Below, in pieces: positions 15,659 to 24,440 of a DNA stretch of 64,000 nt (position 1 is the first letter of the stretch; each line of letters begins with the position of its first letter). The stretch comes from Acinetobacter sp. GSS19. Its GTDB lineage: Bacteria > Pseudomonadota > Gammaproteobacteria > Pseudomonadales > Moraxellaceae. Location of the stretch: positions 930,001 to 994,000 of the forward strand of contig NZ_CP117520.1 of the NCBI RefSeq assembly GCF_028621895.1, written 5' to 3'. Position numbers and translations under genes: made by a program. The notes beneath the pieces are model-generated. The model was not told where the DNA came from. It made no database searches and saw only the letters and a program-made list of their open reading frames with translations.

Positions 15659-16759
15659 TCAAGATTGCAATTTCTTGTCCTGTTGCTGTTGTAAGGCCCA
15701 GTCAATATGCACATTCACAAGGTCATCATGCAGAGCTTTGCCTGAATCCAACTGTTGCATGATTTCTTCCGAGTACGGTGCATTGCCTAAACCAATAGCA
15801 ATATTGCGTTTAAAACTCTGATAACCAGTACGTCGTAATGGGCTACCCTCAGTTTTAGCCAGAAAGGTGGCCTCATCCCATTGCCATAAGTCCAGCAGAC
15901 TACTGTGATCTAGCTGGTGGCGTGGTTCAAAATCCGCGACGGTCGTGGTCTGTGCAAAACTGTTCCATGGGCAGATCAGCTGGCAGTCATCACAGCCAAA
16001 AACACGGTTACCAATACCGGCGCGTAATGCTTCGGGAATAACGCCCTGATATTCAATGGTCAGATAGGCAATACATTTTCGTGCATCCAACATATACGGC
16101 TCAACAATCGCCTGAGTGGGGCAAATGTCAATACAAGCAGTGCAGGAGCCACAGTGTGCCGTGGCGGGTTCATCAAAAGGTAATTCCAACGAGGTAAACA
16201 ATTCACCCAAGACAAAAAAAGAACCGGATTTTTTATGGATCAGCAAGGTGTGTTTACCCGTCCAGCCCATACCTGCACTTTCGGCCAGTGATTTTTCAAA
16301 GATAGGTGCTGAATCGGCAAATGGACGTGATTCAAAATCACCGACTTTTTCCCGGATTTTGCTGGCCAATGTCTTTAAACGGCCACGCATGGTTTTATGA
16401 TAATCCCGCCCCCGCGCATAACGCGCAATAATCCCGGCATTCGGTTCATCGGGCACATGCCGCGGTTGTGGACGTTCCACCAGATAATTCATGCGCACAC
16501 AAATAATGCTTTTGGTGTTGGGAACCAGTAAGGTTGGGTCTGCACGTTTCTCCAGATTTTCCGAGAGAAAATGCATATCGGCTTGAAATCCCTGTTCTAA
16601 ATATTTTTTTAGATGCGGGATTTGCGCTTGAGCATCCGGTTTGGCAATGACACAATCAGCAAAACCCAGTTCCAGCGCCTGAGCCTTAATCCAAGCTTTG
16701 AGGCTTTTAGGATCAATCTGTTCAATAGGAATATTTCGGGTTGCTTTAGATGCAGTCAT
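15659..16759 (-). CDS. queG: Epoxyqueuosine reductase
   Basis: A 366-residue cobalamin- and iron-sulfur-dependent enzyme performing the final step of queuosine synthesis on tRNA (epoxyqueuosine to queuosine). Two [4Fe-4S] clusters are visible: Cys203, 206, 209, 213 (CGSCTACIDIC) and Cys256, 259, 263 (CDDCQLIC) plus the early 213-region proline. The active-site Asp is likely D149 in PFADSAP. The gene is divergent from nnr; their starts are 25 bp apart. In many bacteria queG and nnr (yjeF) are neighbours, supporting both calls. Confidence 0.96.
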   Translation of the reverse strand: MTASKATRNIPIEQIDPKSLKAWIKAQALELGFADCVIAKPDAQAQIPHLKKYLEQGFQADMHFLSENLEKRADPTLLVPNTKSIICVRMNYLVERPQPRHVPDEPNAGIIARYARGRDYHKTMRGRLKTLASKIREKVGDFESRPFADSAPIFEKSLAESAGMGWTGKHTLLIHKKSGSFFVLGELFTSLELPFDEPATAHCGSCTACIDICPTQAIVEPYMLDARKCIAYLTIEYQGVIPEALRAGIGNRVFGCDDCQLICPWNSFAQTTTVADFEPRHQLDHSSLLDLWQWDEATFLAKTEGSPLRRTGYQSFKRNIAIGLGNAPYSEEIMQQLDSGKALHDDLVNVHIDWALQQQQDKKLQS

Positions 16760-16784
16760 AGACCAGTCGATGGAGAATAAAAAA

Positions 16785-18257
16785 ATGCGTCAGCCAGTTT
16801 ATCATAGCCGTGATGTGCAAGCATGGGAACGCCGCTGGTTTGCACAGCAAAACTCCTCATTTGGCCTGATGCAGCAGGTAGCTTGGCAGATTGCTCAGCG
16901 TTTAGAGCAGCATTTTCAGCATCATTCCAACCCAATCCAGCGCATCGCCGTGTGGTGTGGCCAGGGCAATAATGCCGGCGATGGGTATCTGGTCGGCTGT
17001 TATTTACAGCAACAAGGCTATCATGTGGAAATATTTGCTGCGCCGTTGGGGGAATCTGTTGATCTGCAACAGGCGCATGCTCAGGCCAGTGCTTTGGGAC
17101 TGACCATTCATCCCCATTTTCAACCTGAACAGCCGTTTGATTGTCATATTGATGCGTTGTTTGGGATTGGCTTAAATCGAGAGTTGGATACAGGTTGGCA
17201 AACTGCCATTCAGCAATTCAATGTTCAATCGGGGATGAAAGTCGCGATTGATATTCCAAGTGGTTTGCAGGCCAATACAGGTATGCCTCTACCGTGTGCC
17301 GTCAAGGTCCAGCATACCTATACGGTGCTGGGCTTAAAAGCTGGATTGTTTACCGGACAAGGCAAAGAATATTCAGGACAGGTGAGTTGTATTTCCCTGA
17401 TCCCAGCAGATCGTGAGTTACAGCCTTTAGCATATTTATCGCCACAGCAGATTCGATTGCCACGCCGTGAAGCCCATGGGCATAAAGGGAGTTATGGACA
17501 TGTGCTGGTGGTAGGGGGGCATGCCAATATGGGCGGTGCCGTGATTATGGCGGCAGAAGCCGCATTTGCTGCAGGTGCAGGGAAAGTGACCATTGCCTGC
17601 GACGCAAAACATCATGCAGCCATTTTAGCCCGTGCCCCCAATATCATGCTGAAAGATCTAGATGCCTTATCGGATGTCGATCTGGATGAAGTATTAGTAC
17701 ATATTGATGCCGTCTGTTTTGGGATGGGGCTTGGGCGTGATGCTTGGGCCGAGGCACAATTCCAGCGCTGGTTTCCACGTTTGCTCAACAATGAGCAGCT
17801 AGAGGTGGTGCTGGATGCGGATGCCTTGTGGTTTTTAGCCATTCACCCCGAGGCTCAGCTCGCAGCACATATCTACGCCACTCCGCATTCAGGCGAAGCA
17901 GCACGGTTATTGAATAGCAGCGTGCAGCAGGTGGAGTCCGACCGGGCGCAAGCCATTCAGCAGCTGCAACAGCGTTATGCTGGGCAATGGCTGCTTAAAG
18001 GTGCCGGTAGCCTGATCTTGGAAAATGGCCAACTATGGATTTGTACTGCAGGCAATCCGGGGATGGGAACTGGTGGCATGGGAGATGTGCTGGCTGGGAT
18101 GATTGCCAGTTTAAAGGCACAATTACACCAGCAGATTGCCTTACATGAAATTGTCACGCTGCATGCCCAAGCTGGAGATTGCTTGGCTGAACAGGGTATG
18201 CGAGGCCTGCAAGCCCATGAAATGAGGCAGGCGATTCAACAATTGGTGAATCGTTAA
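16785..18257 (+). CDS. nnr: Bifunctional NAD(P)HX epimerase / ADP-dependent dehydratase
   Basis: A 490-residue fusion protein repairing hydrated NAD(P)H. The N-terminal YjeF_N epimerase domain (about 1-215) shows CGQGNNAGDGYLVG. The C-terminal ribokinase-like ADP/ATP-dependent dehydratase domain (about 225-485) shows HKGSYGHVLVVGG and GNPGMGTGGMGDVLAG with the catalytic Asp. I chose ATG 16785 because GGAGA lies eight bases upstream; the ATG at 16770 would sit on that site, and the longer frame runs into queG. Length matches the usual 490-500 residues. Confidence 0.95.
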   Translation: MRQPVYHSRDVQAWERRWFAQQNSSFGLMQQVAWQIAQRLEQHFQHHSNPIQRIAVWCGQGNNAGDGYLVGCYLQQQGYHVEIFAAPLGESVDLQQAHAQASALGLTIHPHFQPEQPFDCHIDALFGIGLNRELDTGWQTAIQQFNVQSGMKVAIDIPSGLQANTGMPLPCAVKVQHTYTVLGLKAGLFTGQGKEYSGQVSCISLIPADRELQPLAYLSPQQIRLPRREAHGHKGSYGHVLVVGGHANMGGAVIMAAEAAFAAGAGKVTIACDAKHHAAILARAPNIMLKDLDALSDVDLDEVLVHIDAVCFGMGLGRDAWAEAQFQRWFPRLLNNEQLEVVLDADALWFLAIHPEAQLAAHIYATPHSGEAARLLNSSVQQVESDRAQAIQQLQQRYAGQWLLKGAGSLILENGQLWICTAGNPGMGTGGMGDVLAGMIASLKAQLHQQIALHEIVTLHAQAGDCLAEQGMRGLQAHEMRQAIQQLVNR

Positions 18258-18272
18258 TTGTGCGATTAGGTT

Positions 18273-18818
18273 TTAGCGCCGTCTGCTGCTGTTACGGCTA
18301 CGGCCGCGTGCCATGCCGCCGAGCGCATTGAGTACCGCCAGTTTGGTCATACTGCCTGAAGCATGTGCATGACAGATTGCTGCAGCGAGGGCATCTGCCG
18401 CATCGGCTTGTGGTCGAATACTCAGATTTAGCAGTTTCATCACCATCATTTGTACCTGGTCTTTATCTGCCGCGCCGTAGCCCACAACCGACTGTTTAAT
18501 CTGGCGTGCGGTATATTCCGCCACATCCAGATCCAGGTTGACCAGTGCTGCAATCGCAGCACCACGAGCCTGACCCAGTTTTAAGGCGGAATCCGGGTTT
18601 TGCGCCATAAACACTTGTTCTACGGCGGCTTCGGTTGGGCCATGGAATTTTACAATGCGTTCAATGCCGGCAAAGATGCGTTTTAAACGTTCCGGCATGT
18701 CGGTGCTTTCGGTGCGAATGGTTCCGGCATCGACAAAACGTAACTGCTGACCCTGTTTTTCAATGATGCCATAACCTGTTAAACGTGAACCGGGGTCGAT
18801 ACCAATAATAAGTGACAT
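18273..18818 (-). CDS. ruvC: Crossover junction endodeoxyribonuclease RuvC
   Basis: A 181-residue Holliday-junction resolvase that works with RuvAB in recombinational repair. The four acidic catalytic residues are in place: D8 (IGIDPG), E67 (AAVEQVF), D139 and D142 ([10 protein letters not shown]), one off from the E. coli numbering (7, 66, 138, 141). The C-terminus is short and Arg/Ser-rich ([12 protein letters not shown]). The gene stands alone, not with ruvAB, and is convergent with nnr across 15 bp. Confidence 0.96.
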   Translation of the reverse strand: MSLIIGIDPGSRLTGYGIIEKQGQQLRFVDAGTIRTESTDMPERLKRIFAGIERIVKFHGPTEAAVEQVFMAQNPDSALKLGQARGAAIAALVNLDLDVAEYTARQIKQSVVGYGAADKDQVQMMVMKLLNLSIRPQADAADALAAAICHAHASGSMTKLAVLNALGGMARGRSRNSSRRR

Positions 18819-18944
18819 GCCAAGACTTTAAAAATACAATAACGCCCATATTGTTACATAACGGTATGAAAAAAGCTTGATGCTGAATTTGGCTGCCTTG
18901 ATACTGAACTGAACCTTCTTCTTGAGATTAGACTTAGTTTTTAC

Positions 18945-19505
18945 ATGAATTTACTTCTTATCGTTGTACTTGGTGCGATTGCTGAAATTGCAGTTTGGAT
19001 TGGCGTAGCGCAGTTCATCAGTGGCTGGTATGTCTTTTTCTGGTTTATTATCGCGTTTTTTATTGGCTTGAACCTGATTCGTTCGAGTACCGCGAATATC
19101 ATGCCGCAATTACAACAAATGCAAATGACGGGTCAGTTGGGCAATGATCCTGCGGTGAGCAAAAAACTGGCCACTGCAATGGCTGGTTTTCTGTTGTTAT
19201 TACCGGGTCTGATTACGGATGTTCTAGCCGTTTTAGTCATGATTCCAGGTGTACAAACGGTGTTTCGTAATGCCTTGATGAAAACTATGGCCAAACGTCA
19301 GCAAGCCATGATGGATAAAATGATGGGCGGTATGATGGGGGGAATGGGTGCGTCCGGTCAGGGTGGTAATCCGTTTGAAGAAATGATGCGTCAAATGCAG
19401 CAAATGCAAGGCCAGCAACGTGGTACAGATTCGAGCGTGATCGATGGTGAAGCACGTGAAATTACACCCGAAGCAAAAAAAATTGAAATGAAAGATGTGA
19501 AGTAG
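18945..19505 (+). CDS. fxsA: FxsA family membrane protein
   Basis: A 186-residue inner-membrane protein of the FxsA family, known in E. coli as a suppressor of F-plasmid exclusion of phage T7 when overproduced. Hydrophobic segments lie at about 2-20, 25-43 and 80-105. The central pattern GFLLLLPGLITDVLAVLVMIPGVQ is the family signature. The C-terminal third is Met/Gln/Gly-rich (DKMMGGMMGGMG, RQMQQMQGQQ), as in longer proteobacterial members. Cellular role remains unclear. A bidirectional terminator follows. Confidence 0.9.
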   Translation: MNLLLIVVLGAIAEIAVWIGVAQFISGWYVFFWFIIAFFIGLNLIRSSTANIMPQLQQMQMTGQLGNDPAVSKKLATAMAGFLLLLPGLITDVLAVLVMIPGVQTVFRNALMKTMAKRQQAMMDKMMGGMMGGMGASGQGGNPFEEMMRQMQQMQGQQRGTDSSVIDGEAREITPEAKKIEMKDVK

Positions 19506-19523
19506 TTCATTCACACTAGACCA

Positions 19524-19557
19524 TAAAAAAACCGAATCTAAGATTCGGTTTTTTTAT
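19524..19557. terminator. Bidirectional terminator between fxsA and pirin gene
   Basis: AAAAAAACCGAATCT / AGATTCGGTTTTTTT perfect stem with A- and T-runs on both sides. Confidence 0.92.
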
Positions 19558-19573
19558 TTTCTGTATTTTGTGC

Positions 19574-20269
19574 TTATGCTTTGGCAGGCAAATCAAACCA
19601 GATCATCAAGGCATTGTCACTGGCGATAATTTCGCTAGGATCAGCAAAGGCCAAGGCATCACCCGCATTGACCGTATATTCACCGATTTGAACCGAGCCT
19701 TCAATCAGATGGACATAATTCAAACCTTTGCTGGTTTGAATCGGAAGTTTCTGATCTTTCAAAAGATAAGCCGATTGAATCACCGTATCCTGACGGATAA
19801 ATAACGGAGCCTCTTGTGTCGGCGCTACAATAGTGTGCCATTGGTTCGGTAAATCTTTAGGATTCAGCGCAATTTGCTGATAGGTTGGTTCAGCATCGCG
19901 GACATTCGGCAATAACCAGATCTGCAACAAATGGACGGGTTCATCTGTTTCATTGATTTCGCTGTGACGCACACCCGTTCCTGCACTCATCAACTGCCAT
20001 TCACCGGCACGGATATGGCCTTGGTTGCCCATGCTGTCTTTGTGGGTAATCTGCCCGGACAATACACAGGTTAAAATTTCCATGTTGTCATGTGGATGCG
20101 TGCCAAAACCGTTATGTGCTGCAATGGTGTCATCATTAATCACGCGTAGTGCGCTCACGCCCATAAAGCGTGGATCATACCAGCTGGCAAAGGAAAAACT
20201 ATGATAAGTTTCGAGCCAGCCTTCTTTGACATGGCCACGGTCGGAACTTTTATGCAAATAGGCGTTCAT
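19574..20269 (-). CDS. Pirin family protein (YhhW-like cupin)
   Basis: A 231-residue bicupin of the pirin/YhhW family. The metal ligands are in FGTHPHDNMEILTCVLSG (His, His, Glu) and in the following GVRHSEIN. Opening YHSFSFASWYDPRFMGVSALRVINDD is characteristic. E. coli YhhW has quercetin 2,3-dioxygenase activity in vitro, but the physiological role of bacterial pirins is not settled. Length matches YhhW (231). It is a single gene preceded by a 282-bp intergenic region. Confidence 0.93.
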   Translation of the reverse strand: MNAYLHKSSDRGHVKEGWLETYHSFSFASWYDPRFMGVSALRVINDDTIAAHNGFGTHPHDNMEILTCVLSGQITHKDSMGNQGHIRAGEWQLMSAGTGVRHSEINETDEPVHLLQIWLLPNVRDAEPTYQQIALNPKDLPNQWHTIVAPTQEAPLFIRQDTVIQSAYLLKDQKLPIQTSKGLNYVHLIEGSVQIGEYTVNAGDALAFADPSEIIASDNALMIWFDLPAKA

Positions 20270-20551
20270 CAGAAATCCCCTCGGCTGGTGGGTCTAAACC
20301 CGTTATTGATGTGTCTAACCTTATTATGACGAAGGACAAAATCAGTGCCTATAGGTATTCATGCAATGTTTTGTTCTGTTTTTAGAATGATGCTATGTCT
20401 GTGTGCTGATACGAACAAATCTGAAAATGCTATGTAGCTCAAGTGTATTGTATAAAAACCAGACCGTTCTTGAGATTTATACACAGTCTGTGCAGAGAAG
20501 CCCGTTATAATAGCTTAACTCCAAGTTCCGTTCCGATTAGCAGGATTTACC

Positions 20552-20863
20552 ATGCCGCATATTTTCCCCGCAGACGCCAACATTACTTGTCCTTTTTGCC
20601 AGCAGGCAGTGATTGATTGGCAGCAGGAACAGTATGTGCAGCCGTGTGAACATACTTTATACATCGCGATGGATTTGGGCTTTGAGTTTATCAGTGATCG
20701 GTTTGAAGCAGCCTTGACACAGAGCGTGGATGATATCCATGAAGATCCTGAAATGAATATTCCTGCAACATTAGCCAGTGCAAATTATGTGGTCGAACAG
20801 CAGATTCAAGCTGAGCTGGGTATCGAGGGCATGTACCGTTATCTCGGATTTAGCCAGCATTAA
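20552..20863 (+). CDS. Small acidic hypothetical protein with CxxC
   Basis: A 103-residue acidic protein. The start has a single zinc-knuckle-like pair, CPFC (14-17), and a later Cys-His (QPCEHTLY), possibly completing a metal site. The rest is helical and acidic (TQSVDDIHEDPEMNIPATL). I do not recognise a named family; similar small proteins occur in Acinetobacter annotations. It lies 31 bp upstream of the LysE-type gene in the same direction and may be cotranscribed with it. Confidence 0.65.
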   Translation: MPHIFPADANITCPFCQQAVIDWQQEQYVQPCEHTLYIAMDLGFEFISDRFEAALTQSVDDIHEDPEMNIPATLASANYVVEQQIQAELGIEGMYRYLGFSQH

Positions 20864-20894
20864 GTTTTTGCCTGTTTTGAAGAATTAAATCCTG

Positions 20895-21527
20895 ATGTCT
20901 CTGTTATTAACCATTTCGATATTGCACTTTGTCGCACAGTTGAGCCCGGGTCCGGATGTGCTATTGATCGCCAAAAGTGCGGCATCTAACACTCGTGCTA
21001 ATACGCTGAAAATCATCTCGGGGATTTCTGTCGGGATTGTGGTTTGGGTCGTGCTGACCTTATTGGGCTTTACGGTACTGATCGAGCAATGGCCTTGGAT
21101 CCAGCAGCTCCTGATGCTGTTCGGCGGCTTTTTCCTGGCAAAAATGGGTTGGGGGATGTGGCAGGCCGGACGTGCGACATTGCAACACAACACGGTTTGG
21201 CAAGAAGGGAAAGTGCAAGCAGCACAAAATTACTTTGTGTTGGGTTTGTTGACCAATCTATCCAATCCCAAGACACTGATTTACTTTAGCAGTGTGTTTT
21301 CTCTGGCACTGAGTTCATCTGCATCGGAAAGTATCAAACAGCAGCTTGCTGTGCTTATACCACTGCAGACGTTTCTGACCTTTGTGCTGTTTATGTGGAT
21401 TATGTCTTTACCTCGGATTAAGACACTTTATCAGCGTTCAGGAGGCTATATTGATCTGATCTCGGGCGCATTATTTATGATGTTTGCCCTGTGGCTATGG
21501 CTAGATGTGCTGAAAGCCTTGTTTTAA
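20895..21527 (+). CDS. LysE/RhtB family amino-acid exporter
   Basis: A 210-residue inner-membrane protein with six hydrophobic segments and the LysE-family signature SPGPDVLLIAKSAASNTRANTL near the N-terminus (residues 16-37). A second conserved stretch, LTNLSNPKTLIYFSSVF, follows mid-protein. The family exports amino acids such as lysine, threonine or homoserine lactones; the substrate here cannot be read from sequence. Its last four bases overlap a convergent small gene. Confidence 0.93.
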   Translation: MSLLLTISILHFVAQLSPGPDVLLIAKSAASNTRANTLKIISGISVGIVVWVVLTLLGFTVLIEQWPWIQQLLMLFGGFFLAKMGWGMWQAGRATLQHNTVWQEGKVQAAQNYFVLGLLTNLSNPKTLIYFSSVFSLALSSSASESIKQQLAVLIPLQTFLTFVLFMWIMSLPRIKTLYQRSGGYIDLISGALFMMFALWLWLDVLKALF

Positions 21528-21724
21528 TCCTGAGTTTTTTCGATGCCTTGTTGTTTAGTTTGGTCACTTGGTACTGGATGACCATTTGTTTCGTGATGTG
21601 TCGGGATCGACTTTTCACTGTAGCTATGTGGTGGCAGGCTGGTCTGCTGATTTTCCGAATGGGCATAACGACGACTACGGTTTGCACGCTCACGAAAACC
21701 GCCTTTATTAATTAACTGTGTCAT
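21524..21724 (-). CDS. Small polar hypothetical protein (66 aa)
   Basis: A 66-residue, very hydrophilic protein beginning MTQLINKGGFRERANRSRRY and rich in His, Ser, Gln and basic residues. The support is a good ribosome-binding site (GAGG eight bases before the ATG). It overlaps the 3' end of the LysE-type gene by four bases. It contains one GG motif but no full KGG repeat. Likely disordered; no function assigned. Confidence 0.5.
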   Translation of the reverse strand: MTQLINKGGFRERANRSRRYAHSENQQTSLPPHSYSEKSIPTHHETNGHPVPSDQTKQQGIEKTQD

Positions 21725-22017
21725 GTTTTGACCTCATTGATACTTCTTTGTCAGTTTAGCAAATCTTGCTTTGGATGCGTTTGAAAATTGTGTGGAGGCT
21801 GCTGTAACTCCTGAGTTGGGAACAGTAACGGGACTTTATTTGGTGACAGATAATGCTTTGATTCTGATGTCATCAGCTCGACATAAAATGGTTTTATATT
21901 GCGACGCGCGGATTACAAACTTTCACAGAAGCACCATGGATAATCAAGTCAGTCATTTCTATAGTATAAGTAGTGTAAAAATAATAATAAATCGACGGAC
22001 AAAGTAGGAGGCTCCCT
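21725..22017. other. Divergent intergenic region
   Basis: 293 bp between the small polar gene and the zinc-ribbon gene. A 78-codon plus frame (21771-22007) here lacks a ribosome-binding site and has non-coding-like composition, so I do not call it. Confidence 0.4.
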
Positions 22018-22266
22018 ATGTTGTACCATCAATATCGTTGTGCTTGCTGCAATAGAGTTCTGGCTGCGACGGATAAGGAATGTCCAGAATGTGGCTCCCA
22101 TACCATTCGTAGCCCTTATGGTTTCTGGATCTTTTGTATGGCTGCCTGTTTAGCGGTAGCTGTGGTATTTCAGGTCGTGCGGGTTTATTTTCAGGGTCAT
22201 CAAGATACTCCACCCACACAACAGACTATCCTGCAGATCTTGAATCAGGAACGTTCTAATCAGTAG
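22018..22266 (+). CDS. Small zinc-ribbon membrane protein (82 aa)
   Basis: An 82-residue protein with an N-terminal zinc ribbon (CACC at 8-11 and CPEC near 22-25) followed by one transmembrane segment (about 36-57, FWIFCMAACLAVAVVFQVV) and a polar tail. The AGGAGG ribosome-binding site eight bases before the ATG makes it a secure gene. The layout of cytoplasmic zinc ribbon plus one helix is common among small uncharacterised inner-membrane proteins. No partner is evident. Confidence 0.75.
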   Translation: MLYHQYRCACCNRVLAATDKECPECGSHTIRSPYGFWIFCMAACLAVAVVFQVVRVYFQGHQDTPPTQQTILQILNQERSNQ

Positions 22267-22270
22267 CCTA

Positions 22271-22308
22271 ATAAAACCCTGCGCGGTGCTAATCGGCAGG
22301 ATTTTTTA
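22271..22308 (+). terminator. Probable terminator after zinc-ribbon gene
   Basis: A short CCTGC/GCAGG stem with an imperfect inner helix is followed by six T at about 22301-22306. Weaker than the others in the window. Confidence 0.4.
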
Positions 22309-22335
22309 GTTCCGCTAGCCATTCACTGTATAAAG

Positions 22336-22638
22336 TTACAGGGGGGCTTGATTGATGCGTGATAAAGACTCATTCACTTCGAAAATCTTACCGCGTATGT
22401 TTTGTATGCCAAAACTTTGTAAACGCGCTGTATGCATCTCCAAGTAATTTTTTGCATGTTCCTGAGTCTCAAATAAATAGATGCCACCCGCTTCACTGGT
22501 TTCACTGTTTTCTGTCCAGATTTTCCAGAGCAGACCAGGTTCCTGATTAATGCTTTCTGCGAGGGGGCGATAGGCTTCGGCCATCTCTTGCTGGAAAGGT
22601 CCATGACTGGGAAAATCAACTTGTAATAAAACGGCCAT
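22336..22638 (-). CDS. YdhR-like putative monooxygenase
   Basis: A 100-residue protein of the YdhR/ABM monooxygenase-like family: dimeric ferredoxin-like alpha+beta fold with the patterns LLQVDFPSHGPF, PGLLWKIWTENSETSEAGGIYLFET and the closing GIQNIRGKIFEVNE. E. coli YdhR is about 101 residues. The family resembles cofactor-free polyketide oxygenases, but no substrate is known. Monocistronic, convergent with the zinc-ribbon gene. Confidence 0.88.
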   Translation of the reverse strand: MAVLLQVDFPSHGPFQQEMAEAYRPLAESINQEPGLLWKIWTENSETSEAGGIYLFETQEHAKNYLEMHTARLQSFGIQNIRGKIFEVNESLSRINQAPL

Positions 22639-22700
22639 CTTTATGCTGCTTTTGAAAGAACGATTATTTGTGAATACTCAATCTGTGTGTTTTTATCAAT

Positions 22701-22728
22701 AAAAAAACCCGCAATTGCGGGTTTTTTC
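22701..22728. terminator. Bidirectional-type terminator downstream of metK
   Basis: AAAAAAACCCGCAATTGCGGGTTTTTT. Perfect stem with A-run and T-run; it ends leftward metK transcription. Confidence 0.92.
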
Positions 22729-22739
22729 TACAAAGAAAC

Positions 22740-23906
22740 TTACAGACCAGCAGAGGCTTTAAGCGCTTCCACTTTATCGGTTTTTTCCCAGGTAAAGGCG
22801 GTATCTGAACCTTCACGACCAAAATGGCCATAAGCTGCTGTTTTACGGTACATCGGCTGAATCAGGTTCAGCATACGGGTAATGCCGTAAGGACGTAAAT
22901 CGAAGTGTTCGCGAACCAGTGCAATAATCAGTTCTTCATCCACTTTTGCGGTATTAAACGTATTGATTGAAATTGAGGTTGGCTCAGCAACACCAATCGC
23001 GTAAGACACCTGAATTTCACATTTATCTGCCAAGCCAGCAGCGACAATATTTTTAGCCACATAACGGCCTGCATAGGCAGCAGAACGGTCCACTTTAGAA
23101 GGGTCTTTACCCGAGAATGCGCCACCGCCGTGACGTGCCATACCGCCGTAGGTATCTACAATGATTTTACGGCCTGTGAGACCGCAGTCACCCACTGGAC
23201 CACCAATCACAAACATCCCGGTCGGGTTGATGTGGAATTTGGTATCCGCATGGAACATGTTGGCAGGAATCACCGGCTTGATGATTTCTTCAATCACGGC
23301 TTCTTTAAGCTGAGCCTGAGAAATTTCAGGGTCATGCTGCGTTGAAAGTACCACCGCGTCTAGACGTACAGGCATGCCATTTTCATAAGCAAATGTCACC
23401 TGACTTTTCGCATCTGGACGTAACCACGGCAATGCACCATTGCGACGAAGTTCAGCCTGTTTTTCCATTAAGCGATGCGCATAGGAAATAGGCGCTGGCA
23501 TTAAGACATCCGTTTCACGGCTGGCATAACCAAACATCAAACCTTGGTCACCGGCACCTTGATCTTCCGGCTTTTGGCGATCCACACCTTGTGCAATTTC
23601 AGGTGACTGTTTGCCAATCATGTTGATCACGGCACAGGTAGAACCATCAAAACCAAGATCAGAATGGTGATAGCCGATACCATTCACGGTTTGGCGTACA
23701 ATCGCTTCAAAGTCAACGTTGGCAGTTGTAGTAATTTCACCCGCAAGGACAACTGCACCCGTTTTAACTAGGGTTTCACAAGCAACCCGTGCATAAGGGT
23801 CTTCTTTTAAGATTGCATCCAAAATAGCATCACTGATCTGGTCAGCCATTTTATCTGGATGGCCTTCGCTTACAGATTCCGAAGTAAAAACAGCGTACTC
23901 GCGCAT
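22740..23906 (-). CDS. metK: S-adenosylmethionine synthetase
   Basis: A 388-residue enzyme making SAM from methionine and ATP. Signature motifs are [17 protein letters not shown] near the start and the phosphate-binding [16 protein letters not shown]. All three repeats of the fold are present and length matches the family (about 384-390). It supplies the methyl donor used by the methyltransferases elsewhere in the window. It is divergent from tkt across 534 bp. The leader can form a helix covering its ribosome-binding site (see the regulatory entry). Confidence 0.98.
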   Translation of the reverse strand: MREYAVFTSESVSEGHPDKMADQISDAILDAILKEDPYARVACETLVKTGAVVLAGEITTTANVDFEAIVRQTVNGIGYHHSDLGFDGSTCAVINMIGKQSPEIAQGVDRQKPEDQGAGDQGLMFGYASRETDVLMPAPISYAHRLMEKQAELRRNGALPWLRPDAKSQVTFAYENGMPVRLDAVVLSTQHDPEISQAQLKEAVIEEIIKPVIPANMFHADTKFHINPTGMFVIGGPVGDCGLTGRKIIVDTYGGMARHGGGAFSGKDPSKVDRSAAYAGRYVAKNIVAAGLADKCEIQVSYAIGVAEPTSISINTFNTAKVDEELIIALVREHFDLRPYGITRMLNLIQPMYRKTAAYGHFGREGSDTAFTWEKTDKVEALKASAGL

Positions 23907-23909
23907 GAA

Positions 23910-23969
23910 AGTCCTATCACAGTTATTTCAAAAGACGCAATATGTTACATCGAGTTAGACTTTAGGACT
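23910..23969 (-). promoter_or_regulatory. Possible RBS-sequestering helix in metK leader
   Basis: On the minus strand AGTCCTA (23969-23963) is perfectly complementary to TAGGACT (23916-23910), which contains the AGGA ribosome-binding site just before the metK ATG. The loop is about 46 nt. It does not match any SAM riboswitch class I can recognise. It may be chance. Confidence 0.25.
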
Positions 23970-24440
23970 AGCTTATCCTGACTAAATTAGATGAATTAAT
24001 TTCAAATTGAATGCATTTTAAATGCTATGGCGATCTGAGAAGGCTGGATCGAGTTGATAATTTCAGAACAAAGAGAGGGTATTAAAGGCACTCCATAGAA
24101 TGAGGATTGTGTAATTTATAGCCTTAAAGGCTAAATTCCAGTCTTTTAATGGCTGTATTCATTTCTTCATTTTTCCCAATAAATTAAGCTGAACAATATT
24201 CAGTTTGATTGAGCCATCAATAAAAAATCTTATTTTAAAGTCCATTACAGAGCTGAAGTCAAGTGCAGATTTTCTTTTACCCTGTGTTAGATTTTCGACG
24301 TCTGATTTTATAGAAACTGAAAAAAACCGTACTATTGAGCAGTCTAGGCTTTACCCTTTAAGCATTTTTTAAGACAATAGACGCAATTTTTGAATTCTTC
24401 GATTCATATTCTCTTTAAACGTTGATTTGGAATCTGACCT
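23970..24440. other. metK-tkt divergent intergenic region
   Basis: About 470 bp of AT-rich sequence without ORFs. It holds the promoters of both genes. A short dyad (AGCC-TTAA-AGGCT near 24120-24132) has no T-run. No known riboswitch pattern was seen. Confidence 0.4.
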
